DNA of 64,000 nucleotides from Balaenoptera acutorostrata (taxonomy: Eukaryota > Chordata > Mammalia > Artiodactyla > Balaenopteridae). How positions within the stretch are numbered: the first letter of the stretch is position 1; every line of letters starts with the position of its first letter. The stretch covers positions 43,383,641 through 43,447,640 of the forward strand of contig NC_080074.1 in the NCBI RefSeq assembly GCF_949987535.1. Reading direction: 5' to 3'. The notes below the pieces were generated by a model, which ran no database searches, had not been told where the DNA came from, and was given only the letters and a program-made list of their open reading frames with translations. The position numbers and the translations under genes were made by a program. Below are positions 25,196-36,184 of this stretch, piece by piece.

Positions 25196-25619
25196 TACTA
25201 TTATGAGTTAAAATGTGTTCTCCCAAAGTTTATATGTTGAAGTCCTAGCCCCCAGTACCTCATAATGTGACCTTATTTGGAGAGAGTCTTTACAGAGGTA
25301 AGAGGTAAGCAAGTTAAAATGAGATCATTAGGGTGGCCTCTAATCCAATATGACTAGTGTCCTTAAACATAGGGGAAATTTGGACACAGACACATGCATA
25401 GAGGAAGAAAGATGTGAAGACAGGGAGAAGATGAACATCTACAAGCCAAAGAGAAAGGCCTGGACCAGTTCCTTTCCTCACAGCCCTCAGCAGGGACCAA
25501 CTCTGTCAACACCTAGATTTCGAACTGTGAGTAACCAGAACTGTGAGACAATACATTTCTGTTGCTTAAGCCACCCAATTTGGTACTTCGTTATGGTAGC
25601 CTTAGCAAACTAATATAGA
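25196..25619 (+). mobile_element. MLT1-type MaLR LTR
   Basis: Blocks in order: GTTGAAGTCCTAGCCCCCAG, CATAATGTGACCTTATTTGG, CTAATCCAATATGACTAGTG, ATTTGGACACAGACACATGC, ACTGTGAGACAATACATTTC, and TTAAGCCACCCAATTTGGTA. It is a solitary, ancient LTR of the ERVL-MaLR group with no coding content. Confidence 0.92.
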
Positions 25620-25869
25620 TTTTCTGGTGTACAGGTAAATTAGTTTTGAAATTCCTAATACTTAGCCCTATGAGAAACAGATTTACCAAACAGAGTACAA
25701 AGTTTATGTGTAGCTCTTTTTGCCTTTAGCCTTATAATATCTAGTCAAAACACTGTTTTCCAAAGTCAGTTCCTTTTCTACCTACCCCTTCAATGAGGTT
25801 ATATATTTATAATATAGTTAGATTAATTTGTCACAGCCTGCATTCCATCCCAGGATTCTTCATCATCTT

Positions 25870-26850
25870 GGTTGATTTTTTTTTAATTTGAATACAGCAA
25901 ATGGATTTTGACAAATGCATCAAGTCTATAGGTATCCACTACCTGTAGAGTATAGAAGAGTTCCTACCCTAAAACATCCCCTCCCTCTGCAGTGCCTTTG
26001 GAGTCAACCCTTCACTCCTCCTGAATCCCTGGCAACCACTGGTATGTTTTCCATACCTATAATTTTGCCTTTTCCGTATGTCATATAAATGGAATTACAT
26101 AATATATAGCCTTTTGAATCTGGCTCCTTTCACTTTAGCAAAAATACATTTGAGATTCATACATGTTGTTGAGTAAATTAGTAACTGCTTCCTTTTTATT
26201 TCTGAGTAGTATTCGATTGTACCACTATTTATCCGTTCACTTGTGGAAAAATATCTTTGTTGCTTCTGGTTTTTGGCAATTACAAATAAAATTGCTATAA
26301 ATATTCCCCTCTAGGTTTGTGTGTGTTTCAATTCACTTGGGTAAATACCCAAATATGAGATAGCTGGTTCATTATGGTAAGTGTATATTTAACTTTATAA
26401 GAAACTGCTAAACTGACTTAGTGACTGACCATCCTGCATTCATACCAGCAATGAATGAAGGTTCCTATTGTTCCACATATACACCAGCATTTTGTACCAT
26501 CAGTTATTTTTTTTTTAATTTGAGCAGTTGTAATAGGTGTGTAATGATATCTAATTGTGGTTTTATTTATTTAATCTTATTTTATTTTTGGCCATGACAT
26601 GCGGCTTGTGGGATTTTAGTTCCCCAACCAGGGATTGAACCCAGGCCCTCGGCAGTGAGGGTGTGGAGTCCTAACCACTGGACCGCCAGGGAATTCCCTG
26701 ATTGTGGTTTTATTTTGCAAGCACTACATTTTACAGATTCATCCCTGTTGCCATATTACATCCCATGTTCTGCTGCATAATTCTCTATGATGTGCATCTA
26801 CCACATTTCACTATCAATTCTCCCAATAACAGACACTCCCACTGTCTCCA
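25870..26850 (-). mobile_element. Old LINE-1 fragment, antisense, with a SINE inside
   Basis: The plus strand shows the familiar antisense L1 3' sequence: GAGTAGTATTCGATTGTACC, TACAAATAAAATTGCTATAA, then AAGAAACTGCTAAACTGACT, and further relics after the SINE. It is strongly diverged. Confidence 0.75.
26569..26697 (-). mobile_element. Short CHR-type SINE
   Basis: The minus strand reads GGGAATTCCCTGGCGGTCCA. The flanks CTAATTGTGGTTTTATTT (26551) and CTGATTGTGGTTTTATTT (26698) form a duplication with one mismatch. Confidence 0.93.
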
Positions 26851-27467
26851 AATAATACCATGAAATTTATTTTCTTTATTCATTATGATCTCAGAGATTT
26901 CAGTATTTCTTTAGTTTCTTTTCATCATCAAGTTATTTCATACATGAGGGAAAATAATATCCAAATAGTCAAACAATATCTAAACCATATCTAAAAATCT
27001 TCTTGCATAGACTAGATTCTCAAATTTTCTCACATAGACTCTATGATAAATATAGAATTGATACAATTATCTTCAAAAAAGGATTATTTAATAAAGCATT
27101 ATGACTTCTGGTTTGTTTTCAATAACATTTCTTTCCTTTCTCCCTCCCTCTCTTGCTTTCCTCCTTGCTTCTTTCCTTTCATTTCATCCCTCAAAAAAAT
27201 GTTATTGAAGGCCTTTGCCTGTAGTAGTCATTGTTCAAGCCAGGGATATACACAAACAAGAACCCGATCCTGTAGTAGCTGACAATCTGGTGTAGTGTGT
27301 GTTGGGGGAGAAGGAAACATGGGAACATACATACAGACATACAGGAAAGAGTTGTTTAAAAACAGGCAAGAGAGTGCCGCCAGCTCTGCCCTGGTGGGAT
27401 AGGGAAGGTTCCCCAGAGGAGATAAAGATTTGAACTAGTTGTTGAAGGATTAATAGAAGGGGAGAGG

Positions 27468-27776
27468 GACTTCCCTGGTGGCGCAGTGGTTAAGAATCTG
27501 CCTGCCAATGCAGGAGACACGGGTTCGAGCCCTGGTCCAGGAAGATCCCACATGCCATGGAGCAACTAAGCCCGAGCGCCACAACTACTGAGCCTGAGCT
27601 CTAGAGCCCGCGAGCCACAACTACTGGAGCCCGCGTCCTGCAACTACTGAAGCCTGCATGCCTAGAGCCCGTGCTCCACAATGAAGAGTAGCCCCTGCTC
27701 GCCGCAACTAGAGAAAGCCCGCGTGCAGCAACGAAGACCCAACGCAGCCAAAAAAAAGAAAAAGAAAAAAAAAAAA
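27468..27776 (+). mobile_element. CHR-type SINE, long subfamily
   Basis: The head is GGACTTCCCTGGTGGCGCAG, with repeated 'CCACAACTACTG' units and a mixed A/G tail. GAAGGGGAGAG (27456-27466) and GAAAGGGAGAG (about 27778) flank it. Confidence 0.93.
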
Positions 27777-28214
27777 AGAAAGGGAGAGCAGAGGGCATAA
27801 AAACACTTGTCTTGTTGAGCGTCTGGTGAGTAGTTCAAAAATTATAAAATATGGGGTCCATGAAAGTGGGTAGAGGGAAGTATGGCTAGAAAAATAGGAT
27901 GGATTCTGATTGGGATGGGCTTTGCAAGTCTTATTTTGTCATGTAGACATCAAAGAGCCATTGAAGGTTTTATAACAAAGTAGAGTTTATTAGACTTGTA
28001 TTTTAGAACCATAACTTTGGCATATAGGCCAGAGAGGAATGAGATTGGTAATAGGGAGACCAATTGCAAGTCTATTACAAATAGTTCAGATAAGAAATAT
28101 TGAACATAGGAATGGCTTGTTTTCTCCCTAAGTCGTCTATTTGTGAGAAACAAGGAAAAAAAGTAAAATCTGGGAAAGTAGAACTTTATTTGGCATGTAA
28201 GTTGGAAAAGAAAA

Positions 28215-28505
28215 AAAAAAAAAACAACCATCAAAGAGCAACATAAGGGATCCTTGCAGTGAAGGAACTGTTCTGTATCCTGCCTGACATGATACAGAAA
28301 CTTACACGTGATAACATTGTAGAGGATTAAACACACAAACACACACAAGAGGACTGAAGTAAAGGGGAAATCTGAATAAGATTGTGGATTGTCGTTATCA
28401 TCGTGGTAAACTGGGTAAAGTTTACGCGGATCTCTGCGTTATTTTATACAATCGTGTGTGAATCTACAATCATTTTAATAAAAATTTCAACTCAAAATGA
28501 TAGCA
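28215..28505 (+). mobile_element. Old LINE-1 3' end, sense
   Basis: Blocks typical of an L1M 3'UTR: GGATCCTTGCAGTGAAGGAA, a CACACAAACACACAC segment, GAAATCTGAATAAGATTGTG, GATCTCTGCGTTATTTTATA, then GTGAATCTACAATCATTTTA. Confidence 0.75.
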
Positions 28506-28680
28506 AAATTAAGATATTTTCAAACCAAATATATATATATATATTAATCTCCTTTTGGATGTAGAGGAAGAGATTTAAGGCAACTTTTCCACAATTCCTC
28601 ACTGGAATTTTGATTGATTTTATGTTGCAATTATATAATAATTTGGAAAAAAAATGGAAAAAAAAAGAAGGGGAGAGCAG

Positions 28681-28754
28681 AGGGCATAAAAACACTTGTC
28701 ATGTTGAGGGCAAAAAAACACTTGTCATGAGGGCATAAAAACACTTGTCATGTT
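28681..28754 (+). repeat. Three-unit tandem repeat (about 23-26 bp each)
   Basis: The units start AGGGCATAAAAACACTTGTC, AGGGCAAAAAAACACTTGTC and again AGGGCATAAAAACACTTGTC. A fourth related single copy lies at about 27788-27815, next to the 27468-27776 SINE. Confidence 0.92.
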
Positions 28755-28849
28755 TGCCAGATTCAAAACTAAGATAAGGTATTTAAATGTGTAGTTTTTT
28801 AGATGATAATTATGATTGGCGCCATATCTTACATATTGATTAATTGTGA

Positions 28850-29525
28850 GGGGAGAAAATAAACATTTATTGGGTACTTAAATGCAATCACTGCTCTGGG
28901 GGCTTACGTATATTTTTCTATTTCATGCTGCTGAAGAGGCAAATTTTATTAGAATTATTGATGCACTTTTCAGATGGGGAAGCCTAAGTGTCAGAATGTG
29001 TAAGTACTTTTGCAAGGTCACAGTGTTAGGACTAAGCTAAGCCTGTCTGACTTTCAAGCCTATGTACTTTCCTACCACTTAGGGACAGTTACAGACACAA
29101 GCATATTTAAGACAGCATCTCTGTCCCTGACTTCTCTGGTTGAGCTCTACAGTGTCTGTACCCAATATTGAGAAATGTGGAATATAGTCCTTTTGTGGTT
29201 ATCAGTGCGGATTACTTCAGCTCAGGAAAGTATGTTTTCAAATTTGTGACAAGATAGCTTTGATAAAATATTTCGCAAAAAATAGAGTCAGATGTGATTA
29301 GACTTCAGGGCAGTCCCTTCAACCTTTAAACAAAACAAAAACAAAAACAAAACCTCAGTAAGAGGGTTATAACGTTTAACTATTATGGAGTGTTTACTAT
29401 CTGTCAGGTGCCAGGTTAAGCAACTTACGTGCTGTTTAACATTGCACAATGAAATAGGGATGAAACTTGGGCTATTTGACTTCAAAGCCACACTGCTAAA
29501 CCACTGGGCTATAATGCTGTAAGCA
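28850..29525. mobile_element. MIR/L2-like ancient fragments
   Basis: About 28850-29075 (wording such as AAACATTTATTGGGTACTTA and GCAAGGTCACAGTGTTAGGA) and about 29360-29525 (CTGTCAGGTGCCAGGTTAAG) resemble old MIR-related sequence. Confidence 0.55.
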
Positions 29526-29749
29526 CCTACCAAATGAAATTAATGGGGAATGAAGAAAAAAGGAACTCTAACGAAAAGTTTAGCATGATCCACGATCAGT
29601 GACCAGAGCCACCATTTACTGTAAATTAATTACATGAGTTAACTACATTGTGTGATTTGGGGGCCTAAGGGGGTCTAAGCCATGAGAAAATCTCAAGGGT
29701 ATGCTCAGATCGGTCACCTTCTACCCCTTTATGTGATTTTATTTTCTCC

Positions 29750-29925
29750 ACAGCTCTTTCACTTACTAATACCTAAGATTATTTCATTACTTGTCTATCA
29801 CTTGCCCCACATCACCAGAACACAAGTTCAATAAAATTAAGAACCATGTCTTTCTTGTTCAATGCTGTATTTCCAGTGTGTCAAGTTGTTCCTGACATAT
29901 AAATATTTGTTGAATTAATGCATAA
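29750..29925 (+). mobile_element. L2 LINE 3' end
   Basis: L2 ending pattern: AATTAAGAACCATGTCTTTC, TTCAATGCTGTATTTCCAGT, then AAATATTTGTTGAATTAATG. Confidence 0.75.
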
Positions 29926-30705
29926 ATGATTGCCCTTCCTGGGTCTTAAATGGTAGAGGTTTAGATTTACAAACTGTGGTTCAAAAGATCACATTAAAAG
30001 GCATGACTTATTAGCAATTTATTCGTGTTTCATTCCTTAGATTGGCTAGGATAATTGAAAGAAAGGGAGGAGGAAGCTGGAGGAAGGAGCTGGAGTAAAG
30101 GGGAAAGAGAGAATATAAACTGGTAATGATGAAGCCTTTAAATATGGCAGTGGGGGTTGAAGAAATTAGGAGCCTTGAATCAGTGCCTGAAATTGGTGGG
30201 GCTCCCTGGAGTGGGATGGAAACCATCATAAAGGCTAACTTCTCAATTTGGTCTCAGATGTTCAAACCACCAAAGTGTATGGAAAGGAGGTGAAAGTTAT
30301 TTACCTTTGATTAGACTGCGGTGCTCTTGAGGACTCCATTGAAATTAGTGCCAAGTGTACTGACATTTTGGGCACTGGTCTACCTAGTTTGTGTATTGTA
30401 GATTCTTCATGAGGAGTCATTATTGATGTGATTATAATCCTTATTAGCCTTACATCATTGTCAAGTAGGATGTATATGAAGACAGAAGGTTGAGAAAAAC
30501 AAAATAATCACATAAGAAAAATCAAAATGAATGGATAAACTCAGTCATCTGTAGCATAGAGTGGGAAAGGCAACTAATTTCAATGAGGTTGGGGAGTGCC
30601 GAGGAAAAAAAACCATATACTCTAAAATGGAATAGGGGTTGTTGCTAAACATGAGAATTACAATAGATAACTCTAAGCAGTTAGAAGTTTCAAGGAATAC
30701 AAGAG

Positions 30706-31552
30706 AGAATAGTTCTCAAACTTTTTAATCTCAGGACCCCTTTACATTCTTAAAAATTGAGGACTCCAAGAGCTTTTATGTGTATTATAGATACCTATAT
30801 TATCATATTTGAAATTAAAATTAAGAAATTTTAAGAGTAGTTATTTGTTATTTCATTTTTTTTTTAAGCTTGATGGTATTCACATTGCTTAATTTGTGTC
30901 ATGCTTTATTTATTTATTTTATTTCTTTATTTATGGCTGTGTTGGGTTTTCGTTTCTGTGCGAGGGCTTTCTCTAGCTGTGGCAAGCGGGGGGCCACTCT
31001 TCATCGCGGTGCGCGGGCCTCTCACTATCGCGGCCTCTCTTGTTGCGGGGCACAAGCTCCAGACGCACAGGCTCAGTAATTGTGGCTCACGGGCCCAGCT
31101 GCTCCGCGGCATGTGGGATCTTCCCAGACCAGGGCTCGAACCCGTGTTCCCTGCATTGGCAGGCAGATTCTCAACCACTGAGCCACCAGGGAAGCCCCGT
31201 TATTTCATTTTAAACATTCGTTATTTCATTTCATTTTAACAGAAAATAATCTTTATATGAAAAGTACTTTTCAAAACAAAAAAAAATTGAGTAGAGTGGC
31301 ATCGTTTCATGTTTTTGCAAATCTCTTTAACGTCTGGTTGAACAGCAGATGACTGGATTCTAATATTTGCTTCTGTTTTCAGTGTTTCCATATCACATGT
31401 CATGTAGCCTCTGTAAAACTCCACTCTACACTTATGAGAGAATGAGAGTGCCAAGGCAAATAACATTTTAGTATTATTATGGAAATACTTTTGACTGCCC
31501 CCTTGAAAGAGTCTGGGGACCCTCGGACCACACTTCGAGAACCACTGTTTTA
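30706..31552. mobile_element. hAT-Charlie-type DNA transposon fossil
   Basis: The ends are a decayed GTTCTCAAACTTTTTAATCT and GACCACACTTCGAGAACCAC. Internal blocks include TGTTTTTGCAAATCTCTTTA, CATATCACATGTCATGTAGC and TGAGAGAATGAGAGTGCCAA. It is split by a SINE at 30860-31198. No transposase frame remains. Confidence 0.8.
30860..31198 (-). mobile_element. CHR-type SINE with a 3' extra segment
   Basis: Minus-strand full-length SINE. Beyond its tail there is a unique 39-nt segment (30866-30904) and a second T-run. GTTATTTCATTTT occurs at 30847-30859 and 31199-31211. The repeat could be a target duplication spanning both parts, though the host element has similar wording nearby. Confidence 0.88.
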
Positions 31553-32222
31553 AGAGTTAACATTAGTCAATCCAGCTTCAACTGAAAAATAGCCATGAGG
31601 TTTCACAGGCCCTGAGGCTTTACATGGTTTACTTTTTCAAAAAGATGAAACAACACTGTCCTCATTATAAAGCATCCAGACAATACACAAACATGCTATT
31701 TTCATCCATCGAAAGTCCTAAAGGATCTCAAGTCTAGTAAAAGGATGGAGAGGTAGCAGTGAAGAGCATCCCCGGAAGCCACGGAGACCCACTGAGTTAG
31801 GAGAAGCAAAACCAGCAGAAGACGCCGCCGAGGTGGTCAGAAGGAAAGAACTGTTGTTCTGAGGGGGAAAAATGGGCGGGGAGAGAAAATGGTTACCGGG
31901 GACCGGAGACTTGCAGGAATTAGGCCGTGACAGCGTCGGGAACTAAGGAGCGCTCGCCGTCAGGATGCGGCAAGCCGGGACCCGGTGGCTGGCCTCCTGC
32001 CCTCACCCTTCCCAGTACCACGCAAGGGGGACGAGGTGAGCGGGGGGCGAGGCTGGCGGGTCTGGGCCCTTCCCGGGAACAGAAGGGATTGCGAGTTCCT
32101 TTCCAGCGAAGCGGGTAGAAAAGAGACGGCTGGAGGCTTAGTAAGGGGCGGAGGCGGGAACCCGAGGAACCCAAGCTTGGCGCGGGAGGTTTGGAGGTCG
32201 CCGGGGGAAGACGGACGGTTCT

Positions 32223-32235
32223 GTTGCTAGGCAAC
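32223..32235. promoter_or_regulatory. RFX X-box-like palindrome
   Basis: GTTGCTAGGCAAC is a perfect inverted repeat of a 6-bp half-site around one base, matching the X-box bound by RFX transcription factors. It lies about 130 bp upstream of the proposed start site. A second related copy follows at 32262-32274. Confidence 0.65.
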
Positions 32236-32261
32236 CTGTCCTGGACCCGCCTCCCTCTCGC

Positions 32262-32274
32262 GTTGCTAGGAGAC
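32262..32274. promoter_or_regulatory. Second X-box-like site, imperfect
   Basis: GTTGCTAGGAGAC shares the left half-site and centre with the site 39 bp upstream, and its right half differs by two bases. The pairing suggests a cooperative RFX-type site, though only the first copy is palindromic. Confidence 0.5.
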
Positions 32275-32325
32275 GGCGAGGCCAGGGGGAGGGCGGTGGA
32301 GGGGGCCCTACGTGCTGACGCTAAT

Positions 32326-32332
32326 TGTATAT
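32326..32332 (+). promoter_or_regulatory. NAP1L1: TATA-like element
   Basis: TGTATAT sits 32 bp upstream of the proposed start at 32358, within an AT-rich patch (CTAATTGTATATGA) in otherwise GC-rich sequence. A TGACG half-site (CRE/ATF-like) lies just upstream at 32316-32320. The position fits a TATA element used by many TOP-type promoters, but function is inferred only. Confidence 0.5.
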
Positions 32333-32357
32333 GAGCGCGAGCGGCGGGCTCTCGGGT

Positions 32358-32464
32358 CTTTTTTAGCGCCATCTGCTCGCCGCGCCGCCTTCTGCTCCTC
32401 CCGCCGTCGCCCTGAGTCACTGCCTGCGCAGCTCCGGCCGCCTGGCTCCCCGTGCTAGCCACCG
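32358..32464 (+). other. NAP1L1: NAP1L1 exon 1 (5'UTR, non-coding)
   Basis: The exon ends at a donor ACCG|GTAACG (GT at 32465). The 5' boundary is proposed at the C of CTTTTTT (32358-32364), a C-plus-pyrimidine run typical of 5'TOP mRNAs. NAP1L1 is commonly listed among TOP-regulated transcripts, which supports this choice. No ATG occurs in the exon. The exact start base cannot be fixed from sequence alone. Confidence 0.75.
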
Positions 32465-35400
32465 GTAACGGACGGGAACTCGAAGGGGAAGGGGGGACGT
32501 AGAGGCGGCCTGCGCGGAGGGAAGGGGTGAAGGGACGGGGAACCGCGAGCGGGGGCCTCTGGCCGCCCGGGCCTCCGGGGCCGTCCTGTGAGGCCAGAGC
32601 CCGAGCCGTTTGCGGAGTCTCGACCCCGCAGCCGGAGAGGGCCCGCGGGATCGGCCGGCGCTTCTCGGGGGAACCGATCAGGACACGCGCGGGGGTCGGT
32701 GCGGCCCGCGTGCTGGTCTGCGCCGAGGTTCTGAGCTCCACCAGCTTCTCAGCGCGGACGGGAGCGAGGCCGCGGCGACGCCCGGGCGCCCGGAGGAGGC
32801 GGCGGCCGCGCCGCTAGGGACCGGCAGGCGCCTGGGGTGCGGCCCGGGCCCAGGTCTGTAGCCCACCGCCGCCTCGACGCCCCCGCTCACTCAAAAATGA
32901 TACTCGGAGGGAGGCCGCTGGGGGATGGAAAGAACCGCGGAGGCTGCGAATTCCGATGGGAGGGAGGGGCTGTGAGGGGACGAGGCCCCTGGGCGGGGAG
33001 GGGGCGGGGAGGCAGCGAGGCTCCTGGGCTCCCCGCCCACTGTAGGCGGCGATGGGTCTGGGAGGGGAAACCCCCGGCGGCTTCCCTCCGCACGTGGTCG
33101 CCGGCGGGGCCTGATTGGAGACCCCTGTCTGGTTGTCCCTACTTTACTGAAAGTTGTGGAGATGGTGGGACGTGAAAATGAATAGTGAGCCAATAAGTCC
33201 AGCCCTTGGGTTTCCAACTCTTCCCTGCTTCTCTTTGGTCTTAATCTTTTTATTGGTACCGGAGGAAAGTGTGAACGTTAGGTGCTGAATGATGAAGCAG
33301 GGCCTCCACTGCTAGGATTTTAAAGAATTAACACGTGTAAAGCGCTTACGTTAGCTGTTATTAACAAGAGATTCTTTTGTGTATCTCAAGTACAAATTAG
33401 AATTAGGATGGATATCTTGACCAGGGTTTTTTATTTGGGGGAGAATTGAATCTAATCAGTCTAAGCCTGAACAGTTCTAACGTGGGAGTAAAGGATTTGG
33501 CCTGCAGTGTCTTTAATTTTTCTAGGACTTATATTGCTTTCTTACAAATTAGTTCCTTTGTTCACGTTCCCACTCTAAGATAGTTAACCAGTTGTTTTGT
33601 TTTTAAGGTGAGTGGGGTTATGGTGGAGGAGGTATTATGGGGTGGAATGCGGCGTAAATGCAAACGTACTGAGCGAAGTGTATAGTCTGCTGCCTTGTCA
33701 GTGCGCCCGCTTTGCCCTCAAAAAAAGAGGCAGGGCCGGGAGACGGGTAATGAGGTCCTATAGGGGAGGGCTGGGTTTTCCGAGTACAAGAAGAGCCAGG
33801 CACATGATGTCCTCAAGGAGCCCCAATTTTATTCTCTCACTGTCTGATGATTCTGTAAGGACCGCGTTTTAAAAGCTCACAACTTAAAACTGCTTGCCTG
33901 ATTTCAGGAGAGCTGAGCTGGAAAACGAAATTTGCCATTTTTGAAAATACGTAGCATCAAAATACCTTTGCAAATTAGTATTTAGTTCCTATTTTCTTGT
34001 CGGCTTTAATTAATACTACTTCTACACGTACTTTACTTAGGAAGTAATACACCTTTGGATAAGGGAAAAACCTTATATTTAGAATGACTTATTTAAAGCT
34101 GACGGGAGGTAAATGAGGTTTACAGTGATTTTCTGGGGCTGAAGTCTCACGCTTCTTTCGAAGTTTTCTGAGTTCAAATTAATGGCACAAATCTAAAATG
34201 TGCTATTTGCTTTTTAAGAAGACTGGTCCTTCCATACCAGTCTGAAAACTTTAATAAAATGTATATGTTGCAAAGTACCTATTTTTGATACAGGACCTAT
34301 TGACAGGGAAAATTACTAAGCTAATACTAAATGTGACACCCTTGTCCTCTAGAGATTAAAAAAAAACAAAACCCAACACTTGTGCCAGAACTAATTTAAT
34401 CCAGGTGCTATTTTTTTTTTTATTACTTACTCAACTTGCCCATATTGCCTCGAGATGACTGACTGATTCTAAACTCCCCAAAATGTATTCAGTATAGCGT
34501 CCTTTTGTAGGAAAAGGGGCTAAAAAAGGTAGAATCTGATTGACTTGAAGGTATGAAGATGTCAACATACTGCTTTGCTTACTTTATTTTCTGCTTGATT
34601 GTAAATTTGAAATATTAATGAAAGGGGATGAATCCTGATCAATTTAGAAAACTAATGATCAATCTATTCATATCCTCAAGTCTAATCAATGCTGTAATTA
34701 CTTGTGTTCTTAGTTGATTCTTTGAGTAAATATTTTAGCTCCTATTTGGACATACACCTTATTTCATGAGCCAAACAGGCAAATTGCTTGTCTAGATAGA
34801 AAGTGTTGAGTTGTGATTAGTGCCCTGAAGAAAAAGAAAGTGGGGGAAGTGGGAGATAGTGTAGTATCTGTAACCTTCTTTACATGAAGGAATTTGTTAA
34901 AACGGTAACATTAAGACCCATTTCATACTAATTTCATCTGAGTAAGTTCTCTCCCTGTTGGGCAGAGTAGGGGTTAGAAGGTGAGCACGGTTGCTTTCAC
35001 TCATCCTTGTAAGTTGCTTAGTACTCTGACTGCAGACCACTAGATCACATTACTGGGCTTGCCATGGAAAGTGGCCTCTACACTTCTGGTTAACAACTCT
35101 GCCTTTTACTGCTACATAGTTTGATGTATTTTTACTTGCTCAGAAGTTTTGTATATTGTGATTTTTATTGGGAAAGGAGGCTATAATTTTGAAGAGTTTA
35201 TTAATTTGAATTATTTTCTCAGGTAAAGAGGGTACATAAGAAGAGCACAACAGGCAGAAAATATTCTTGAATGATTATTCAGGCAATGTTTTACTCTGCA
35301 TGTATATTAACACATTTAATGCTCCTGGAGATAGCTAGTATCAACATTTTGATGAGGAAACTGAGGTACAGAGCAGTTAAAGAACTTATCCAAGGTTACA

Positions 35401-35990
35401 TAACTGAGCAGTGATGATTTATAATAAGGATTTTATATTGGTTTAAAGGGAGTTCCCTTGACTTAAACTGTTGCACTGTATACACATCTGCTTGGAATTT
35501 AAAAGCACTCTGCTTGGGTTCCACTGGGCTTCAAGGGAAAGTTCAAGCACTTACAATCCTGAAGATTTCTTCCAACATATGTCTGATATGTGAATAAGTT
35601 GTTTTAGTTTGTTAATGCTGAGTGAATTTTCACGAAATATCAGTATGTTTCTCTGCTGTTGGGTCAGATGATACCTTGATCCCTTGAACAGAAGATAGTG
35701 TTCTCAAATAGGAGTTCATTTGGCTTGGGAGTGTAATACAAAAGTCAGTTCTAGGTTGACTTTTGATATCCCTGAAGTGAAAAAAGTGAACATAAAGAAT
35801 GAGATGTTCTAACTGTGAGGTTGTGCTGGAATCAAGTAAAGTACTGAGCCCCTGGACCACCGAAATTGTTAATAGAACAGCAATGTCCAAAATACAGATT
35901 AGTTTAAAATGCATTTGGAGTGAGATATGAGTTCTGAGGTAAAGGGAAATTTTTTCCTTGGGATGTTATTGGTTCCCTTGAACTCTTTTG
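32465..35990. other. Proximal intron 1: GC-rich then unique sequence
   Basis: The first 650 bp belong to the CpG island, including a G-quadruplex-like run at 32991-33009. From 33120 to 35990 I see no transposon except a faint MIR/L2-like trace near 35300-35420. No exon-like signal with coding continuity was found. Confidence 0.6.
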
Positions 35991-36010
35991 CTTTAAAACA
36001 TTTGCAGTTT

Positions 36011-36184
36011 TTTTTTTTAATTCTTTAAAAATTTTTATTTTTTAATTCTTATTTTCTTACTTTTTTATTTTTGGCTGTTCCGCATGTCTTGTGGGATCTT
36101 AGTTCCCCAACCAGTGATCGAACTCACACCCTCGGCAGTAAAAGTGCGGAGTCGTAACCAACCACTGGACCGCCAGGGAATTCC
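36011..36184 (-). mobile_element. Short CHR-type SINE, intron 1
   Basis: The minus-strand head is GGAATTCCCTGGCGGTCCAG. The flanks TAAAACATTTGCAGTTTTT and TAAAACATTTGTAGTTTTT form the duplication. Confidence 0.93.

Larger units (their letters stand above)
31750..33120 (+). promoter_or_regulatory. NAP1L1: CpG island promoter of NAP1L1
   Basis: Base composition switches sharply from AT-rich flanks to GC-rich, CpG-dense sequence and back. The island covers the first exon, about 600 bp upstream and about 650 bp of intron 1. It holds an ETS-like CCGGAAG near 31772, a GC-box-like GGGGCGG near 32147, further GC boxes in intron 1 near 32991-33009, and no SINE or L1 insertion. A broadly expressed gene with a CpG-island promoter is expected for NAP1L1. 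Long open frames on both strands here are by-products of GC richness. Confidence 0.9.

Noticed and set aside
30870..31239. Recurrent open frames with peptides such as LFIAVRGPLTIAASLV
   Set aside because: The same peptide appears at 23797, 30901, 36796, 52165, 56528 and 58255 because each lies in a copy of the same SINE read on its reverse strand. It is repeat sequence, not a gene family.
31920..32741. 273-codon open frame on the minus strand across the NAP1L1 promoter
   Set aside because: It lies in a CpG island where stop codons are rare, has a Pro/Arg/Ser-rich composition and no motif, and overlaps the real exon 1 in antisense. It is a composition artefact.
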